From JAMQPK01 sp963782595 (lineage in GTDB: Bacteria > Acidobacteriota > Vicinamibacteria > Vicinamibacterales > JAMQPK01): a DNA stretch of 64,000 bases. The notes under the pieces are model-generated. The model made no database searches and was not told where the DNA came from. It saw nothing but the letters and a program-made list of their open reading frames with translations. A program made the translations under genes and the position numbers. Of the stretch, positions 34,214 through 43,092 are shown piece by piece. How positions within the stretch are numbered: position 1 is the stretch's first letter; every line of letters starts with the position of its first letter. The stretch spans positions 1 to 64,000 of the forward strand of contig CAWAKJ010000003.1 in assembly GCA_963782595.1 (NCBI GenBank), read 5' to 3'.

Positions 34214-35240
34214 AAGCGAGCGCGAGGCGCGGCTTCTGGGGCTGCTCGATGTGTTCCCCGGACGTCGTGTCGCCGTCATCGGCGATCTCATCGCCGACGA
34301 GTTCATCTACGGACGCGTGGCGCGCGTGTCGCGCGAGGCGCCGGTGCTGATTCTGCAGTACGACTCGACAGAGATTCTGCCCGGCGGCGCCGGCAACGCG
34401 GCAAACAATGTCGCGGCGCTCGGGGCGCGCACCCAGATCATCGCTCTCACCGGAGAAGACGAAGCAGGAAGACGCCTTAAAGCCTGCCTGCGGCATGTTG
34501 ACACCCGAGGCGTGCTGACCCCGCGCGGATACGGCACGCCGGTGAAAACCCGGATTCTCGCCGGCGGTGTGCACACGGCGAAACAGCAGATTGTCCGTAT
34601 CGATCGCGTCGTGTCGAACAATCTCGACGAACGATCGCGCGCGGCATTCGCGAAAGCGGCGCTCGGCGCGGCGGGCGAATGCGATGCAGTGCTGATGTCG
34701 GATTACGGAACCGGCCTCGTGACGCCCGATCTGGCCTCGGCGATCGTGAAGAAGGTCAACGCGCGCACACGGCGCCGGCCCGTGCCTGTCCTGGTCGATT
34801 CGCGGTACGACCTGGTGAACTATCGCGGCTTGACCGCGTGCACGCCCAACGAGTCGGAAGTGGAACAGATTCTCGAAACGAAAATAGGCGACAACGTCAG
34901 GACGCTCGAGCGGGCTGGTCGTGCGCTGTTGAAGCGGACGCGCATGAACGCCGTGGTGATTACCCGCGGGAGCCGCGGGATGGCGGTGTTCGAGCCCGGT
35001 CGCCCGACGATTCACGTCCCGATCTACGGATCCGATGAGGTCGCCGACGTGACTGGCGCCGGCGACACCGTCATTGCGACGATGACGCTGGCGATTGCGG
35101 CGGGCGCGTCGTTTTACGAGGCAGCGAGGCTGGCGAACTATGCCGCCGGCCTGGTTGTGATGAAGCGGGGGACGGCCACGGTGTCTGCCGACGAATTGCG
35201 CGGCGCAATAACAAAAGACCACGCCGCATCCAGTGATTAG
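34176..35240 (+). CDS. rfaE1: D-glycero-beta-D-manno-heptose-7-phosphate kinase
   Basis: A 354-residue PfkB/ribokinase-family protein. Landmarks are VAVIGDLIADEFIYGRVARV, the ILPGGAGNAANNVAALGA motif, VLMSDYGTGLVTPDLASAIV, CTPNESEVEQIL, and the PfkB signature with catalytic Asp VADVTGAGDTVIATMTLAIA. It phosphorylates heptose 7-phosphate at C1. In E. coli the kinase and adenylyltransferase are fused (HldE); here they are two adjacent genes. The start at 34176 lies within gmhB; a later start would lose only non-conserved residues. Confidence 0.92.
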   Translation: MAIPRSIHPLRGESEREARLLGLLDVFPGRRVAVIGDLIADEFIYGRVARVSREAPVLILQYDSTEILPGGAGNAANNVAALGARTQIIALTGEDEAGRRLKACLRHVDTRGVLTPRGYGTPVKTRILAGGVHTAKQQIVRIDRVVSNNLDERSRAAFAKAALGAAGECDAVLMSDYGTGLVTPDLASAIVKKVNARTRRRPVPVLVDSRYDLVNYRGLTACTPNESEVEQILETKIGDNVRTLERAGRALLKRTRMNAVVITRGSRGMAVFEPGRPTIHVPIYGSDEVADVTGAGDTVIATMTLAIAAGASFYEAARLANYAAGLVVMKRGTATVSADELRGAITKDHAASSD

Positions 35241-35291
35241 GGATGTGGGATTAGGGATTAGTTGAGTCACGGATTGGGGAATAGGGACCAG

Positions 35292-35783
35292 ATGGGGAGG
35301 GTGCTCACCGAAGACGCGCTTGCCGCTGCCCTGCAGGACGAGCGGGAACGTGGCAGGACGATCGCCTTTGCGAACGGGTGCTTCGACCTGTTGCATGTCG
35401 GACATGTCAGGTATCTCGCCGATGCTGCGGCGCAGGCCGACACGCTCGTCGTGGGCATCAACGACGATGATTCGGTGAGAGCGTTGAAGGGGAGAGGCCG
35501 TCCGATTTTGAGCGGAGACGATCGCGCGGAGATGGTGGCCGCCCTGGAGCACGTGGACTACGTCGTGCTGTTCGGCGATCCGGATGTACACCGCCTGCTC
35601 CGGCTTCTCAAGCCCGATGTGCACTGCAAAGGCACCGACTACACGCCTGAAACCGTTCCAGAACGGGAAACCGTGCTGGCCTACGGCGGCCGCATCGCCA
35701 TCGTCGGCGATCCCAAGGATCATTCGACCCGCGATCTGCTCGCGCGCATCAAGTCGAGCGGGGTGGGAGCCCCGGGCGTTTGA
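35292..35783 (+). CDS. rfaE2: D-glycero-beta-D-manno-heptose 1-phosphate adenylyltransferase
   Basis: ATG 35292 gives 163 residues. The nucleotidyltransferase HxGH motif lies in FANGCFDLLHVGHVRYLADA. Also conserved are VVGINDDDSVRALKGRGRPI, HVDYVVLFGDPDVHRLLRLL and KGTDYTPETVPERETVLAYG. It makes ADP-heptose from heptose 1-phosphate. The short gap before it holds a GGGATTAGGGATTAG simple repeat. Its stop overlaps the waaC start. Confidence 0.93.
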   Translation: MGRVLTEDALAAALQDERERGRTIAFANGCFDLLHVGHVRYLADAAAQADTLVVGINDDDSVRALKGRGRPILSGDDRAEMVAALEHVDYVVLFGDPDVHRLLRLLKPDVHCKGTDYTPETVPERETVLAYGGRIAIVGDPKDHSTRDLLARIKSSGVGAPGV

Positions 35784-36820
35784 GCCGCCTTCGCGCTTTG
35801 CGCTACGGCGCCCAAGGTCTGTCGAGTGTCCTCATCGTCCGCCTCGGCTCGCTCGGCGACATCATCCACGCGATTCCCGCTGCGGCGGCGATGCGCCGCG
35901 CCTATCCGCAGGCGTCAATCGACTGGCTCGTCGATGCCCGGCACCAGGAACTTCTCAAGCTGGTGCCGGTCATCAACCGCAGGATCCCCATCAACACGAG
36001 CAGTGCCGGGTCGGTGGTTGGCGCTGTGCGCGAGTTGCGGCGCGTGCGTTATGACGCGGCGCTCGATCTGCAAGGCCTCCTGAAATCGGCGGTGCTTGCA
36101 CGGCTTTCCGGCGCGTCGCGCGTCATCGGATTTCCTTCCGAGCTGCTGCGCGAGCGCGGTGCGCGCTTTTTCTACACGGAGACGGCGGGCGAGGGGGCCG
36201 CGCACGTCATCGACAAGAACCTGTCCATGTTGAAGGCCGTGGGTATCCGGATGTCCACGGCCGAATTTCCACTCGAGGATCGCAATCCGAGCATCGTTGC
36301 GGATGCGCGCGCGCGTCTCGGCCTGGCGGCAGGTCAGCGCTTCGCGATCATCAATCCTGGGGCAGCGTGGCCGAACAAGCGCTGGCCGCCGGTGTATTTC
36401 GCAGAAGTCGCCCGCGCCCTTTCGACACGCCACCACCTGCGATCGCTTGTACTGTGGGGGCCGGGCGAAAAGCAGCTCGCCAGCGACATCGTCGAGGCAT
36501 CCGAGGGCAGTGCCGCCGCGTCGGCGCCTACGACTGTGGCCGATCTTGTGTCGTTGACCAAGGCCGCTGCGCTCTTGATTTCCGGCGATACCGGGCCAAT
36601 GCACATCGCCGCCGCGGCAGGGACTCCCGTCATCGGCATCTTCGGGCCGACCGACCCTCGGCGGAACGGCCCATGGTCGGAAGATGATCTCACCGTCTCG
36701 CGCTACCAGGCGTGTGCGTGCCACTACCAGCGGCAGTGCCGCATCTCGGGCTGGTGCCTCCTCGATATTTCGCCGCGCGAAGTGATGGAGCTCGTCGATC
36801 GCCGTCTGGCGCATGTCTGA
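35780..36820 (+). CDS. waaC: ADP-heptose:LPS heptosyltransferase I
   Basis: The start is probably TTG 35780, overlapping the rfaE2 stop (TTGA); 346 residues. This GT9 enzyme shows VLIVRLGSLGDIIHAIPAAA, AALDLQGLLKSAVLARLSGA, AIINPGAAWPNKRWPPVYFA, ALLISGDTGPMHIAAAAGTP and IGIFGPTDPRRNGPW. It adds the first heptose to Kdo. A Cys-rich stretch (CACHYQRQCRISGWCL) near the end parallels waaF. Completes the heptose cassette, which lacks gmhA and hldD in this window. Confidence 0.92.
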   Translation: MSRLRALRYGAQGLSSVLIVRLGSLGDIIHAIPAAAAMRRAYPQASIDWLVDARHQELLKLVPVINRRIPINTSSAGSVVGAVRELRRVRYDAALDLQGLLKSAVLARLSGASRVIGFPSELLRERGARFFYTETAGEGAAHVIDKNLSMLKAVGIRMSTAEFPLEDRNPSIVADARARLGLAAGQRFAIINPGAAWPNKRWPPVYFAEVARALSTRHHLRSLVLWGPGEKQLASDIVEASEGSAAASAPTTVADLVSLTKAAALLISGDTGPMHIAAAAGTPVIGIFGPTDPRRNGPWSEDDLTVSRYQACACHYQRQCRISGWCLLDISPREVMELVDRRLAHV

Positions 36821-37349
36821 GATGCTGGCCACGGCAATCGCCCGCGCGCGCGTTCCGCTCGGATTTCTCTGCGCGCTGGCCGTGCTCTGGCTTTCGGAAC
36901 CGACACCCAGATCGCTCGCCATCGGTGGCGTCATTGCCGCTCTTGGAGAGATGATTCGTATCTGGGCCGCCGGCCATCTCGATAAGGGGCGCGAAGTGAC
37001 GCAGTCGGGCCCATATCGCGTGACTCGGCATCCTCTTTATGCGGGGTCGGCGGTCATCGCCATCGGCGCCGCGGTCGCCTCGGCCAGCGTCAGCGCCGCG
37101 CTCGTGACCGGCCTGTACATGACGGTGACGCTCGTATCGGCCATCCGCCACGAGGAGGCCAGCATGCGCGCGGCGTTCGGCGATCAGTACGCGGCGTACG
37201 CCGAATCGCGCGCCAGACCGGTAGATCGGCCGTTCAGTTTGAACCGCGCGATGCGGATCAATAAAGAGTACAAAGCCGTGGCCGGTCTTGCTGTGGCCGG
37301 TGCGGTGCTCGTGATGAAGGCAGGGTTGCACCGCTGGCTCGCCCCATAG
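36813..37349 (+). CDS. Isoprenylcysteine/phospholipid methyltransferase-family membrane protein
   Basis: 178 residues with four hydrophobic segments. The PEMT/ICMT signature is SGPYRVTRHPLYAGSAVIAI followed by the C-terminal RHEEASMRAAFGDQYAAYAE. Members methylate lipids, isoprenylcysteines or unknown small molecules at membranes. It overlaps waaC by eight bases at the end of the LPS operon, suggesting a lipid- or LPS-linked substrate, but none can be named. Confidence 0.75.
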   Translation: MSEMLATAIARARVPLGFLCALAVLWLSEPTPRSLAIGGVIAALGEMIRIWAAGHLDKGREVTQSGPYRVTRHPLYAGSAVIAIGAAVASASVSAALVTGLYMTVTLVSAIRHEEASMRAAFGDQYAAYAESRARPVDRPFSLNRAMRINKEYKAVAGLAVAGAVLVMKAGLHRWLAP

Positions 37350-37361
37350 GCTGTTCAGATG

Positions 37362-38903
37362 TCACGGGCGCGGCTCGATCTTGATGTTTGCCATCATGCC
37401 GCCATCCTCGTGCTCGAGGATGTGACAGTGATAGACGAACCGGCCAGCGATCCGGTCCTTCAGGAAGGGCATGATCAGTTTCACTTCTCCCGGCTGGCCG
37501 GCCCTGGCGTACGGGACGTTGATTGTGTCCATCATCCTGCCGATGTCGTTTCTCTCGCCGTTGGTCTCGACCACCAGGAAGTCGGTCTGGTGGATATGGA
37601 ACACGTGATGCTCCCCGGACACGTTGCGCACGGTCCACTCTTCGACGTCGCCTACCCGAGCGACCGCGTCGTCGCGATCAGGAGACCACTGCTGTCCGTC
37701 AAGAAAGAACGTGTTGCCGTCTTCAGATTCCGAGAACGTGATGACGCGCCGCCTCACAATCGGTTGATTGCGCAGTGTTGTTGCCGCCGATGTGACACCG
37801 CGGCGGGTTGACAGGGGAGTGCCGGGATCAAGTTGTGGATGACGAAGGCCGTCAAAAATTTGCAGCGGCCGCTCGACGACAACGGTGCCCAGCCTGACCT
37901 CGGGGTTGGGATCTCCCTGTGGGCCTGTGTCAACGGCCCTGCTGATAATGCGATGTTGGCCGACCGTTGTGGTGTTAATGAATACAGTGGAGCGCGCCCC
38001 CGGAGGGAGCCACAGCCGCGTCGTCCTGTACGGCCTCTCGAGTGGATTCCCGTCCCGCGACAGGACCCAGAACGCCAGGCCTTCGACCTCGAGATCGAAG
38101 AAGGCATCGGCGCCAACGTTGCCGACCTGCCAGATTTGCGGCTGACCTCGCGTCATCGCAATCGTCGGGTTCTTCTGACCGTTGATGGTCTTCGACTTCG
38201 GGTCGTCGTCGCCGGCGCCCGGCAGCTCGATGTCTTTGAGCACCAGAATGCGCTCCTCAGCGCCGTTCAGTGCGGGATAAAAGTCGTTGATGAAGCCGTC
38301 GATCATGAAGAGACCTGACAGCCCGCTGAGGACCTGAGGCTCGGCGTCGCCGTGCGCGTGCGAGTGATACCAAAACGGTCCCTGGTCGTGATCCTCGGGC
38401 ACCCTCCATCGATACTCGAACACGTAGTTGTCGCGCATCGTCATGCCGTTGTGGTTGTGCGCCAGCGTCGGGACCTCGATCATCTGCAGCGATGGGATGA
38501 CGAGGTAGATGTCGTCGGCCGGCGGCCTCGGCGAGACACTCATGCCGTGGTAGTGCAGGTTCGACGCCTGCGTTTCATCGATTTGCACGTCCGCCGGCCC
38601 GATCTTGTTCACCAGCCGCAGCTGCAGCTCGTCGCCGCGGCGCAGACGGAAGACCGGGGGAATATACCGGCCGTTGTAGACGTTCGACAGAAAGGTCTTG
38701 TCGTCGATCGTGATGACACTCGGTTCGGCCGTGAGCGTCAACTCGAGAATGCCGTTGCGGGAGAAAACGATCTGCGGTTCGGCGAGCGGCGGACCGAGCG
38801 CTTCCGACTCACCTTGTGCAACGATATGGTTCTCACCCGGGAACACGATCGCGAGCCCGATGGCCGCACATGCCAGGCACGAGGCCATGAACCGATAGGT
38901 CAT
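37362..38903 (-). CDS. Multicopper oxidase
   Basis: ATG 38903 follows AGGGAG and opens an export signal (CLACAAIGLAIVF), giving 513 residues. All four copper motifs are present: SNLHYHGMS, GPFWYHSHAHG, EHHVFHIHQTDF and FVYHCHILEHEDGGMM. The type 1 copper axial Met appears to be in the last motif. It is a periplasmic three-domain laccase-like oxidase. Copper detoxification or phenol oxidation are possible; there is no Met-rich insert of the CueO type. Stands alone, convergent with the LPS operon. Confidence 0.9.
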   Translation of the reverse strand: MTYRFMASCLACAAIGLAIVFPGENHIVAQGESEALGPPLAEPQIVFSRNGILELTLTAEPSVITIDDKTFLSNVYNGRYIPPVFRLRRGDELQLRLVNKIGPADVQIDETQASNLHYHGMSVSPRPPADDIYLVIPSLQMIEVPTLAHNHNGMTMRDNYVFEYRWRVPEDHDQGPFWYHSHAHGDAEPQVLSGLSGLFMIDGFINDFYPALNGAEERILVLKDIELPGAGDDDPKSKTINGQKNPTIAMTRGQPQIWQVGNVGADAFFDLEVEGLAFWVLSRDGNPLERPYRTTRLWLPPGARSTVFINTTTVGQHRIISRAVDTGPQGDPNPEVRLGTVVVERPLQIFDGLRHPQLDPGTPLSTRRGVTSAATTLRNQPIVRRRVITFSESEDGNTFFLDGQQWSPDRDDAVARVGDVEEWTVRNVSGEHHVFHIHQTDFLVVETNGERNDIGRMMDTINVPYARAGQPGEVKLIMPFLKDRIAGRFVYHCHILEHEDGGMMANIKIEPRP

Positions 38904-39317
38904 CTTCAAACTCCCTGTTATTGAGAACTGCACTTCGTCAGAGAAGTTGCGCGGGCGAGGCTTTCAAGATTTATTCCGGCCGGAGGGATAGCGCGCCGGA
39001 CCGGCGTGCCAGGATGGCTTCTTCACATCGTGGGGGCCCTCACGACATGACGTGATGCATGACGACGATCGTCGTCATGGTGCTTCGGTGGAAGCGATTC
39101 TTGCGTCGAAAACCGCCTCGGCGAGCGCCACCGTAGGCATGACGCTTCATGTGTGCGTCATCAGACAGCCATTTCCCGCCCGCCCGCTTTCCGCAAGCCC
39201 ATCACGCAACCCTCACGAGCTGGATCCGGGCTTGCTCTGGTGATCGTGCCTGCCCGGCTCTCCGACGAATAGGGCATCTAGCGGACGCTGGAGAGTCCAC
39301 GCAGAAAGGGAGGAAGC
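38904..39317. other. Intergenic region with a perfect palindrome
   Basis: No gene is seen in these 414 bases. They hold the divergent promoters of the oxidase and the outer-membrane protein. A 22-base perfect palindrome, CATGACGACGATCGTCGTCATG, lies at 39058-39079 and could be an operator. The sequence before 39318 ends with a good ribosome site (GGGAGGAAGC). Confidence 0.5.
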
Positions 39318-40079
39318 GTGAACATACGTCATATTGTCCGTGGAATCGTTGCGGGGGTGCTGTTGTGCACCTCACAAGCGGCGGCACAATCAGCGGCGCC
39401 CCAGCCTTCGGCGGAAAACTGGCAGGTTCAGGTCGTCCCCTATCTCTGGGGCTCGGGTCTCAAGGGTCCGGTTGGAATCGGAAACCGAACGGTTGAACTC
39501 GATGCATCCTTCAGCGATATTTTCAGCGCTCTGCACTTTGCGGCCATGGGTTTCGTTGACGCGCGACGCGACAGACTCGTTGTGCTGACAGATGTCATCT
39601 ATACAGATCTTCGCGAGCAACACGCGACTCCAGGGCCGTTGTTTTCCGGTGTGGACCCCCAGCAGAGACTGTTTATTCTCACCCCGGAAGCCGGCTATCG
39701 GGTTCTCGACAGCGAGGACATGGCGCTCGACGTTGTTGGCGGCATTCGGTACTGGTACCCGCAATCAGAACTGCGGTTCAGGCCGGGTGTGCTACCGGGC
39801 ATAAACCTGGCGGAGAGTCGCGGTTGGGTTGACGGGATCGTCGGGTTGAGAGCGCGGAGGGCCCTCTCCCGCAAATGGTGGGTGAACGGCTATTGGGATC
39901 TTGGTGCCGGAGGATCGAAGTTCACATACCAGATCTTCGGACGCGTGAATGTGGACATCCATGAACGTTACGCGCTCAACTTTGGGTACCGGTATCTCAG
40001 TGTGGATTACGACAACAACAACTTTTTGTTCGACATCGCGATGAAGGGACCGCTGTTCGGTTTTACGATAAAGCTCTGA
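39318..40079 (+). CDS. Outer-membrane beta-barrel-like protein
   Basis: GTG 39318 follows GGGAGGAAGC. 253 residues with a signal peptide (GIVAGVLLCTSQAAAQ), then alternating amphipathic strands (WQVQVVPYLWGSGLKGPVGI, LALNFGYRYLSVDYD-like, FLFDIAMKGPLFGFTIKL) ending in a hydrophobic C-terminal strand. This pattern marks a small outer-membrane barrel. VGGIRYWYPQ and WVDGIVGLRARRALSRKWWV resemble surface-antigen-like barrel proteins. Ligand unknown. Confidence 0.7.
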   Translation: MNIRHIVRGIVAGVLLCTSQAAAQSAAPQPSAENWQVQVVPYLWGSGLKGPVGIGNRTVELDASFSDIFSALHFAAMGFVDARRDRLVVLTDVIYTDLREQHATPGPLFSGVDPQQRLFILTPEAGYRVLDSEDMALDVVGGIRYWYPQSELRFRPGVLPGINLAESRGWVDGIVGLRARRALSRKWWVNGYWDLGAGGSKFTYQIFGRVNVDIHERYALNFGYRYLSVDYDNNNFLFDIAMKGPLFGFTIKL

Positions 40080-40103
40080 AGAAGCTATTGGGCCGTGCCC
40101 CCA

Positions 40104-40132
40104 TTCATGATGGGAGACGCAGTATGTATAAT
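40104..40132 (+). promoter_or_regulatory. Promoter upstream of tRNA-Val
   Basis: A consensus -10 TATAAT at 40127-40132 with TTCATG at 40104-40109, 17 bases apart. About 80 bases upstream of the tRNA-Val gene; the start is expected near 40139. Confidence 0.5.
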
Positions 40133-40210
40133 GGGGTGTTTGGCGGGACGGTTGAGCGCGCGACAGCGTGCCTGCCACGCCGAAGCGCGAAGGTGACAGC
40201 GCGCGAAGGC

Positions 40211-40285
40211 GGGCGGTTAGCTCAGGGGTAGAGCACCGGCTTTACACGCCGGCTGTCGGGGGTTCGAAACCCTCACCGCCCACCA
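40211..40285 (+). tRNA. tRNA-Val (anticodon UAC)
   Basis: A 75-base cloverleaf with acceptor GGGCGGT/ACCGCCC (40211-40217, 40275-40281) and discriminator A plus encoded CCA. Anticodon arm CCGGCTTTACACGCCGG with TAC in the loop, D-arm GCTCAGGGGTAGAGC, and T-arm GGGTTCGAAACCC. Confidence 0.95.
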
Positions 40286-40389
40286 GCCTTCGTCGCGCCC
40301 AAGCGCGCACGTTCGAGACGCGCGCAGGCGGACTACGGCTGGCAAGCCAGACTGTAGATTTTAGTTTCGACGTTCAGATTGACCCACGC
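40286..40389 (+). repeat. Repeat-like spacer between tRNA-Val and tRNA-Asp
   Basis: Begins GCCTTCGTCGCGCCCAAGCG and contains GGCTGGCAAGCCAG, echoing the CTTCG/GGCGAGCC words behind tRNA-Leu. Related words (GCCGAAGCGCGAAGG) also precede the tRNA at 40178-40210. Confidence 0.5.
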
Positions 40390-40466
<77 letters not shown>

Positions 40467-40580
40467 GCCTTCGCTCACGGAAACTTACGCCGAAGCGTGA
40501 GCTTCGGCTCGGCAAGCCATCCGCCTTCGCTCGCTCACGATCACGCGCGAGCTACGGCGCGATGTCGCGCCGAAGGCGGA
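40467..40580 (+). repeat. tRNA-trailing palindromic repeats
   Basis: Contains GCCTTCGCTCACGGAAAC, GAAGCGTGAGCTTCGGCTCG, GCAAGCCATCCGCCTTCGCT and GTCGCGCCGAAGGCGG. It is a diverged relative of the repeats after tRNA-Leu (shared CCTTCGCTCA ... GAGCTTCGG ... AGCCA order). Confidence 0.65.
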
Positions 40581-40623
40581 CACCCTCGTCACGCCGCATC
40601 CCGGATCACTCATCAGCCCTCCT

Positions 40624-41370
40624 CTACTTCCAGGCGTGCAACGTGATGTGGTTGGGCCGAATCGTGTTCAGCGTCTCCAGAGGCACGTCGTCCGGGAAAG
40701 ACTTCGAGAGGATCTCGATCTTTCGGAACCCGACGGTTTCGAGCATCGCTCGCACTGCCGAGGGATTCGGACCGCACCAGTTCGTCGGGTCTCCACCTAG
40801 CTCGTTTCCCGGATAGAAGGCCATCGCGGGCCGGCTCACCGCCAGCATGTCCACCTGCGTCTGCATGATGAGCTGGCCTCTCGTCACGCTCGCGACGCGT
40901 TCGAGCGCGAGCAGGGGATGTTTCATGTGATACAGAATCCCCAGAAAGAGCACAACATCGAACTCGCCGACCGTGTCGGGCGACAGGTTCAGCACCTCGA
41001 TCCATTTATCCTCGACTCGCGAGCCCAGCGCGCGCCGTGCCAGGTCGAACCCTTTCCTGGTGCCCCATCCGCCGCCGTCCCAGCTGAACGAATCCGTCGC
41101 CAGCACGCGGCGGGCGCCCCGCCGCTCAGCTTCGAACGAGAAGAACCCGTCCCACGCGCCGATGTCGAGGACCGAGAGCCCGGAGAGATCCTCGGGCATC
41201 CTGATCTCAGCCAGGCGCGCCGGTGACACATCGATGCCGGGAGTGACGAGACCTCCACCCAGGTCGATCGGATGCCACCATTTGATCTGTTCGACCTCGG
41301 CACGCAGTGCCTGTCGATCACGGGGAGAGTCATTGCTCACGTCAGATACAGGCTTTCGATTCCAGAACAC
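40624..41370 (-). CDS. CmoB/DUF1698-like SAM-dependent methyltransferase
   Basis: 248 residues. The SAM-binding motif I is LSVLDIGAWDGFFSFEAERR. Further family landmarks are KWWHPIDLGGGLVTPGID, DVVLFLGILYHMKHPLLALE, and GGDPTNWCGPNPSAVRAMLE. These place it with CmoB-like enzymes that modify tRNA wobble uridine or, in other contexts, small metabolites and glycans. CmoA is not adjacent, so the substrate is open. It is soluble. It lies 55 bases downstream of hipA on the same strand and has its own frame. Confidence 0.8.
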   Translation of the reverse strand: MFWNRKPVSDVSNDSPRDRQALRAEVEQIKWWHPIDLGGGLVTPGIDVSPARLAEIRMPEDLSGLSVLDIGAWDGFFSFEAERRGARRVLATDSFSWDGGGWGTRKGFDLARRALGSRVEDKWIEVLNLSPDTVGEFDVVLFLGILYHMKHPLLALERVASVTRGQLIMQTQVDMLAVSRPAMAFYPGNELGGDPTNWCGPNPSAVRAMLETVGFRKIEILSKSFPDDVPLETLNTIRPNHITLHAWK

Positions 41371-41424
41371 CGGTCCCTCCTCAACTGCGATCGATGCGCG
41401 GCAAGAGCCCCGCGTACTGGCTTG

Positions 41425-42708
41425 TCATCGTTGCTGGTGGCCGCGAATCCGCTGTACTTCCACATCGCTCACCTTCGCTCGCCGCGCAAAGTCGGGCCAG
41501 GCCGCTATCGCGCCGCCCACCTGCTCGAGAACCTTCGGTGCAGTGCCCACGGCAAATTCGTCTGCGACCACCATGAGGTCGTCACGGGTAATATTGGCAA
41601 ATTTTCCATTCACTGACATCAGGTGCTGGTAGGTCCATTCGCCGTTCGGATTGTAGGCGTGGGTGACGTCGTACGCCGGAGCGAGCTCCCACGCTCCGCC
41701 CTCGCGCAGCAGAAAGGATATGTTCTTCGAGTGGTCGTCGCAATTGGCCGCCATCACGTTGAACGCGACGCGGCGGAAGGCTTCCTCGCGGGCCGGATAT
41801 CCCAGCTGCAGGCGATCGACCGTCATCAGAAGCTGACTGACGTCGTGTGTGGCCTTCTGGCGATAGTCGAGGTGCGCGAGGCCGCAAAGCGTCTGCAGGT
41901 GATGCTTGGCGTTACCCTCGCGGTCGAATCGTTTCGTCATGAAGTGGGCGCGCCCGTTCTCTTCGAGCAGCCGGCAGGGCGACATCGTGATGCCCGCGGC
42001 CTTCGCCATCAGGTGATACGCATACTCGATGCGCCCGTAATCGCGGCTTACACCGAGCCGTTCGTCCGGGCCGACGCCATCGAATTTGATGAGCCAGTGT
42101 TCGAAGCCCGGCGGCACATCGAACTGCCCGGTGCGAATTTCATGCGTCTTCGGATTCCATGACACGACGGCCTTTGCCCGCGCGCCGCCGGCCGATGTGC
42201 CGACCTGAATGATCTGCGCGAGCGCGGCTTCAGCATGCGCATCCGCGTCGAGCTCTCCCTGAACGGCGCGGCGCGCGCTTTCGACCAGTGCCGACATCTC
42301 AATCGCCGTCGTCGATTTGGAATGTTTGGGTCCGCGCGCCGGCTTGAACTCGAGCGCACCGAGCCCGCGCTTTCCCATGTACGCAAGGCGATCGGGCGAC
42401 GTGATCTGGGACTTTTCAACCCCCGCGCGCGCCATCCACGCGTCGATCAGCGTGTTGCCGAAATCGTCGGGCAGCGCGTCGGCGAGCATCCCGGGCAGCC
42501 GGCGATAGGTGGCCTCAGGCAAATCGGTAAACACGAAGGGATCGCTCGCCGCAGTCAGCGGCATCGTCAACGGCGCCAACTCGATGCCCGAGCGCACGAA
42601 GCCCGGTTGGTACTCGAAGGCGTAGTAGCCGAGCGCGGGATCGAGGGCGACCGCGCCTGCTGCCCTGCCCCAGATGCGGAGCTCGACGATGGGGACTGGC
42701 GTGTACAT
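41425..42708 (-). CDS. hipA: HipA-family serine/threonine kinase toxin
   Basis: 427 residues, normal length. The N-terminal subdomain-1 is followed by the HipA core: the ATP-loop IQVGTSAGGARAKAVVSWNP, FEHWLIKFDGVG with the ATP-binding Lys, the catalytic loop VMAANCDDHSKNISFLL, and the metal-binding AYDVTHAY. Such kinases phosphorylate targets such as glutamyl-tRNA synthetase and stop growth. The ATG lies six bases after the hipB stop, so antitoxin and toxin are cotranscribed in that order. The sequence is intact, so the toxin is likely active. Confidence 0.92.
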   Translation of the reverse strand: MYTPVPIVELRIWGRAAGAVALDPALGYYAFEYQPGFVRSGIELAPLTMPLTAASDPFVFTDLPEATYRRLPGMLADALPDDFGNTLIDAWMARAGVEKSQITSPDRLAYMGKRGLGALEFKPARGPKHSKSTTAIEMSALVESARRAVQGELDADAHAEAALAQIIQVGTSAGGARAKAVVSWNPKTHEIRTGQFDVPPGFEHWLIKFDGVGPDERLGVSRDYGRIEYAYHLMAKAAGITMSPCRLLEENGRAHFMTKRFDREGNAKHHLQTLCGLAHLDYRQKATHDVSQLLMTVDRLQLGYPAREEAFRRVAFNVMAANCDDHSKNISFLLREGGAWELAPAYDVTHAYNPNGEWTYQHLMSVNGKFANITRDDLMVVADEFAVGTAPKVLEQVGGAIAAWPDFARRAKVSDVEVQRIRGHQQR

Positions 42709-42714
42709 TGGGGG

Positions 42715-43023
42715 TCAGGTCGACGGCGCCTGCGTGCGCCGCTTGCGCGACGCGCGCAGGCGCGGCGCTTTGGTCTTGAGCATCTGGATGGGGCTGATCG
42801 ACACCGGCGGCGCCAGGGACCGAATCCAGTCTTCTCTGTTCAAGGCGCGCAGCGCCTGGACCAGCGAGCGGAGAGTGGCGCCTTTGCCGCCCTCGAGATT
42901 CTTAACTGCGTTGAGGGCGATCCCGGCCCGATCGGCGAGCTGCTGCTGGTTGAGGTTCTGCCGCAGCCTGAGCGTGCGGATTTGCCGGCCCAGCTCAGCC
43001 TCCCAGCGATTGGGTGCAATCAC
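42715..43023 (-). CDS. hipB: HipB-like antitoxin / HTH repressor
   Basis: 102 residues with a Cro/C1-type helix-turn-helix: RQIRTLRLRQNLNQQQLADR, then AGIALNAVKNLEGGKGATLR. The C-terminal tail is basic (KTKAPRLRASRKRRTQAPST). It should bind and neutralise HipA and repress the operon. Its start lies eight bases inside the AT-rich region with two palindromic operators (43032-43092), consistent with autoregulation. Confidence 0.88.
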   Translation of the reverse strand: MIAPNRWEAELGRQIRTLRLRQNLNQQQLADRAGIALNAVKNLEGGKGATLRSLVQALRALNREDWIRSLAPPVSISPIQMLKTKAPRLRASRKRRTQAPST

Positions 43024-43031
43024 GAGATATT

Positions 43032-43092
43032 AATAGACCTAAATAGGTCTATTGTCAATTATCTTGATATTTATAGACCTAAAAAGGGCTAT
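43032..43092 (-). promoter_or_regulatory. Double operator of the hipBA operon
   Basis: Site one: AATAGACC (43032-43039), six bases, GGTCTATT (43046-43053), perfect. Site two: ATAGACC (43073-43079), six bases, GGGCTAT (43086-43092), one mismatch. Their centres are 40 bases apart, close to four helix turns, so two HipB dimers could sit on the same face. A third half-site AATAGAC is at 43094-43100. The region is strikingly AT-rich against the surrounding sequence. Confidence 0.8.
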
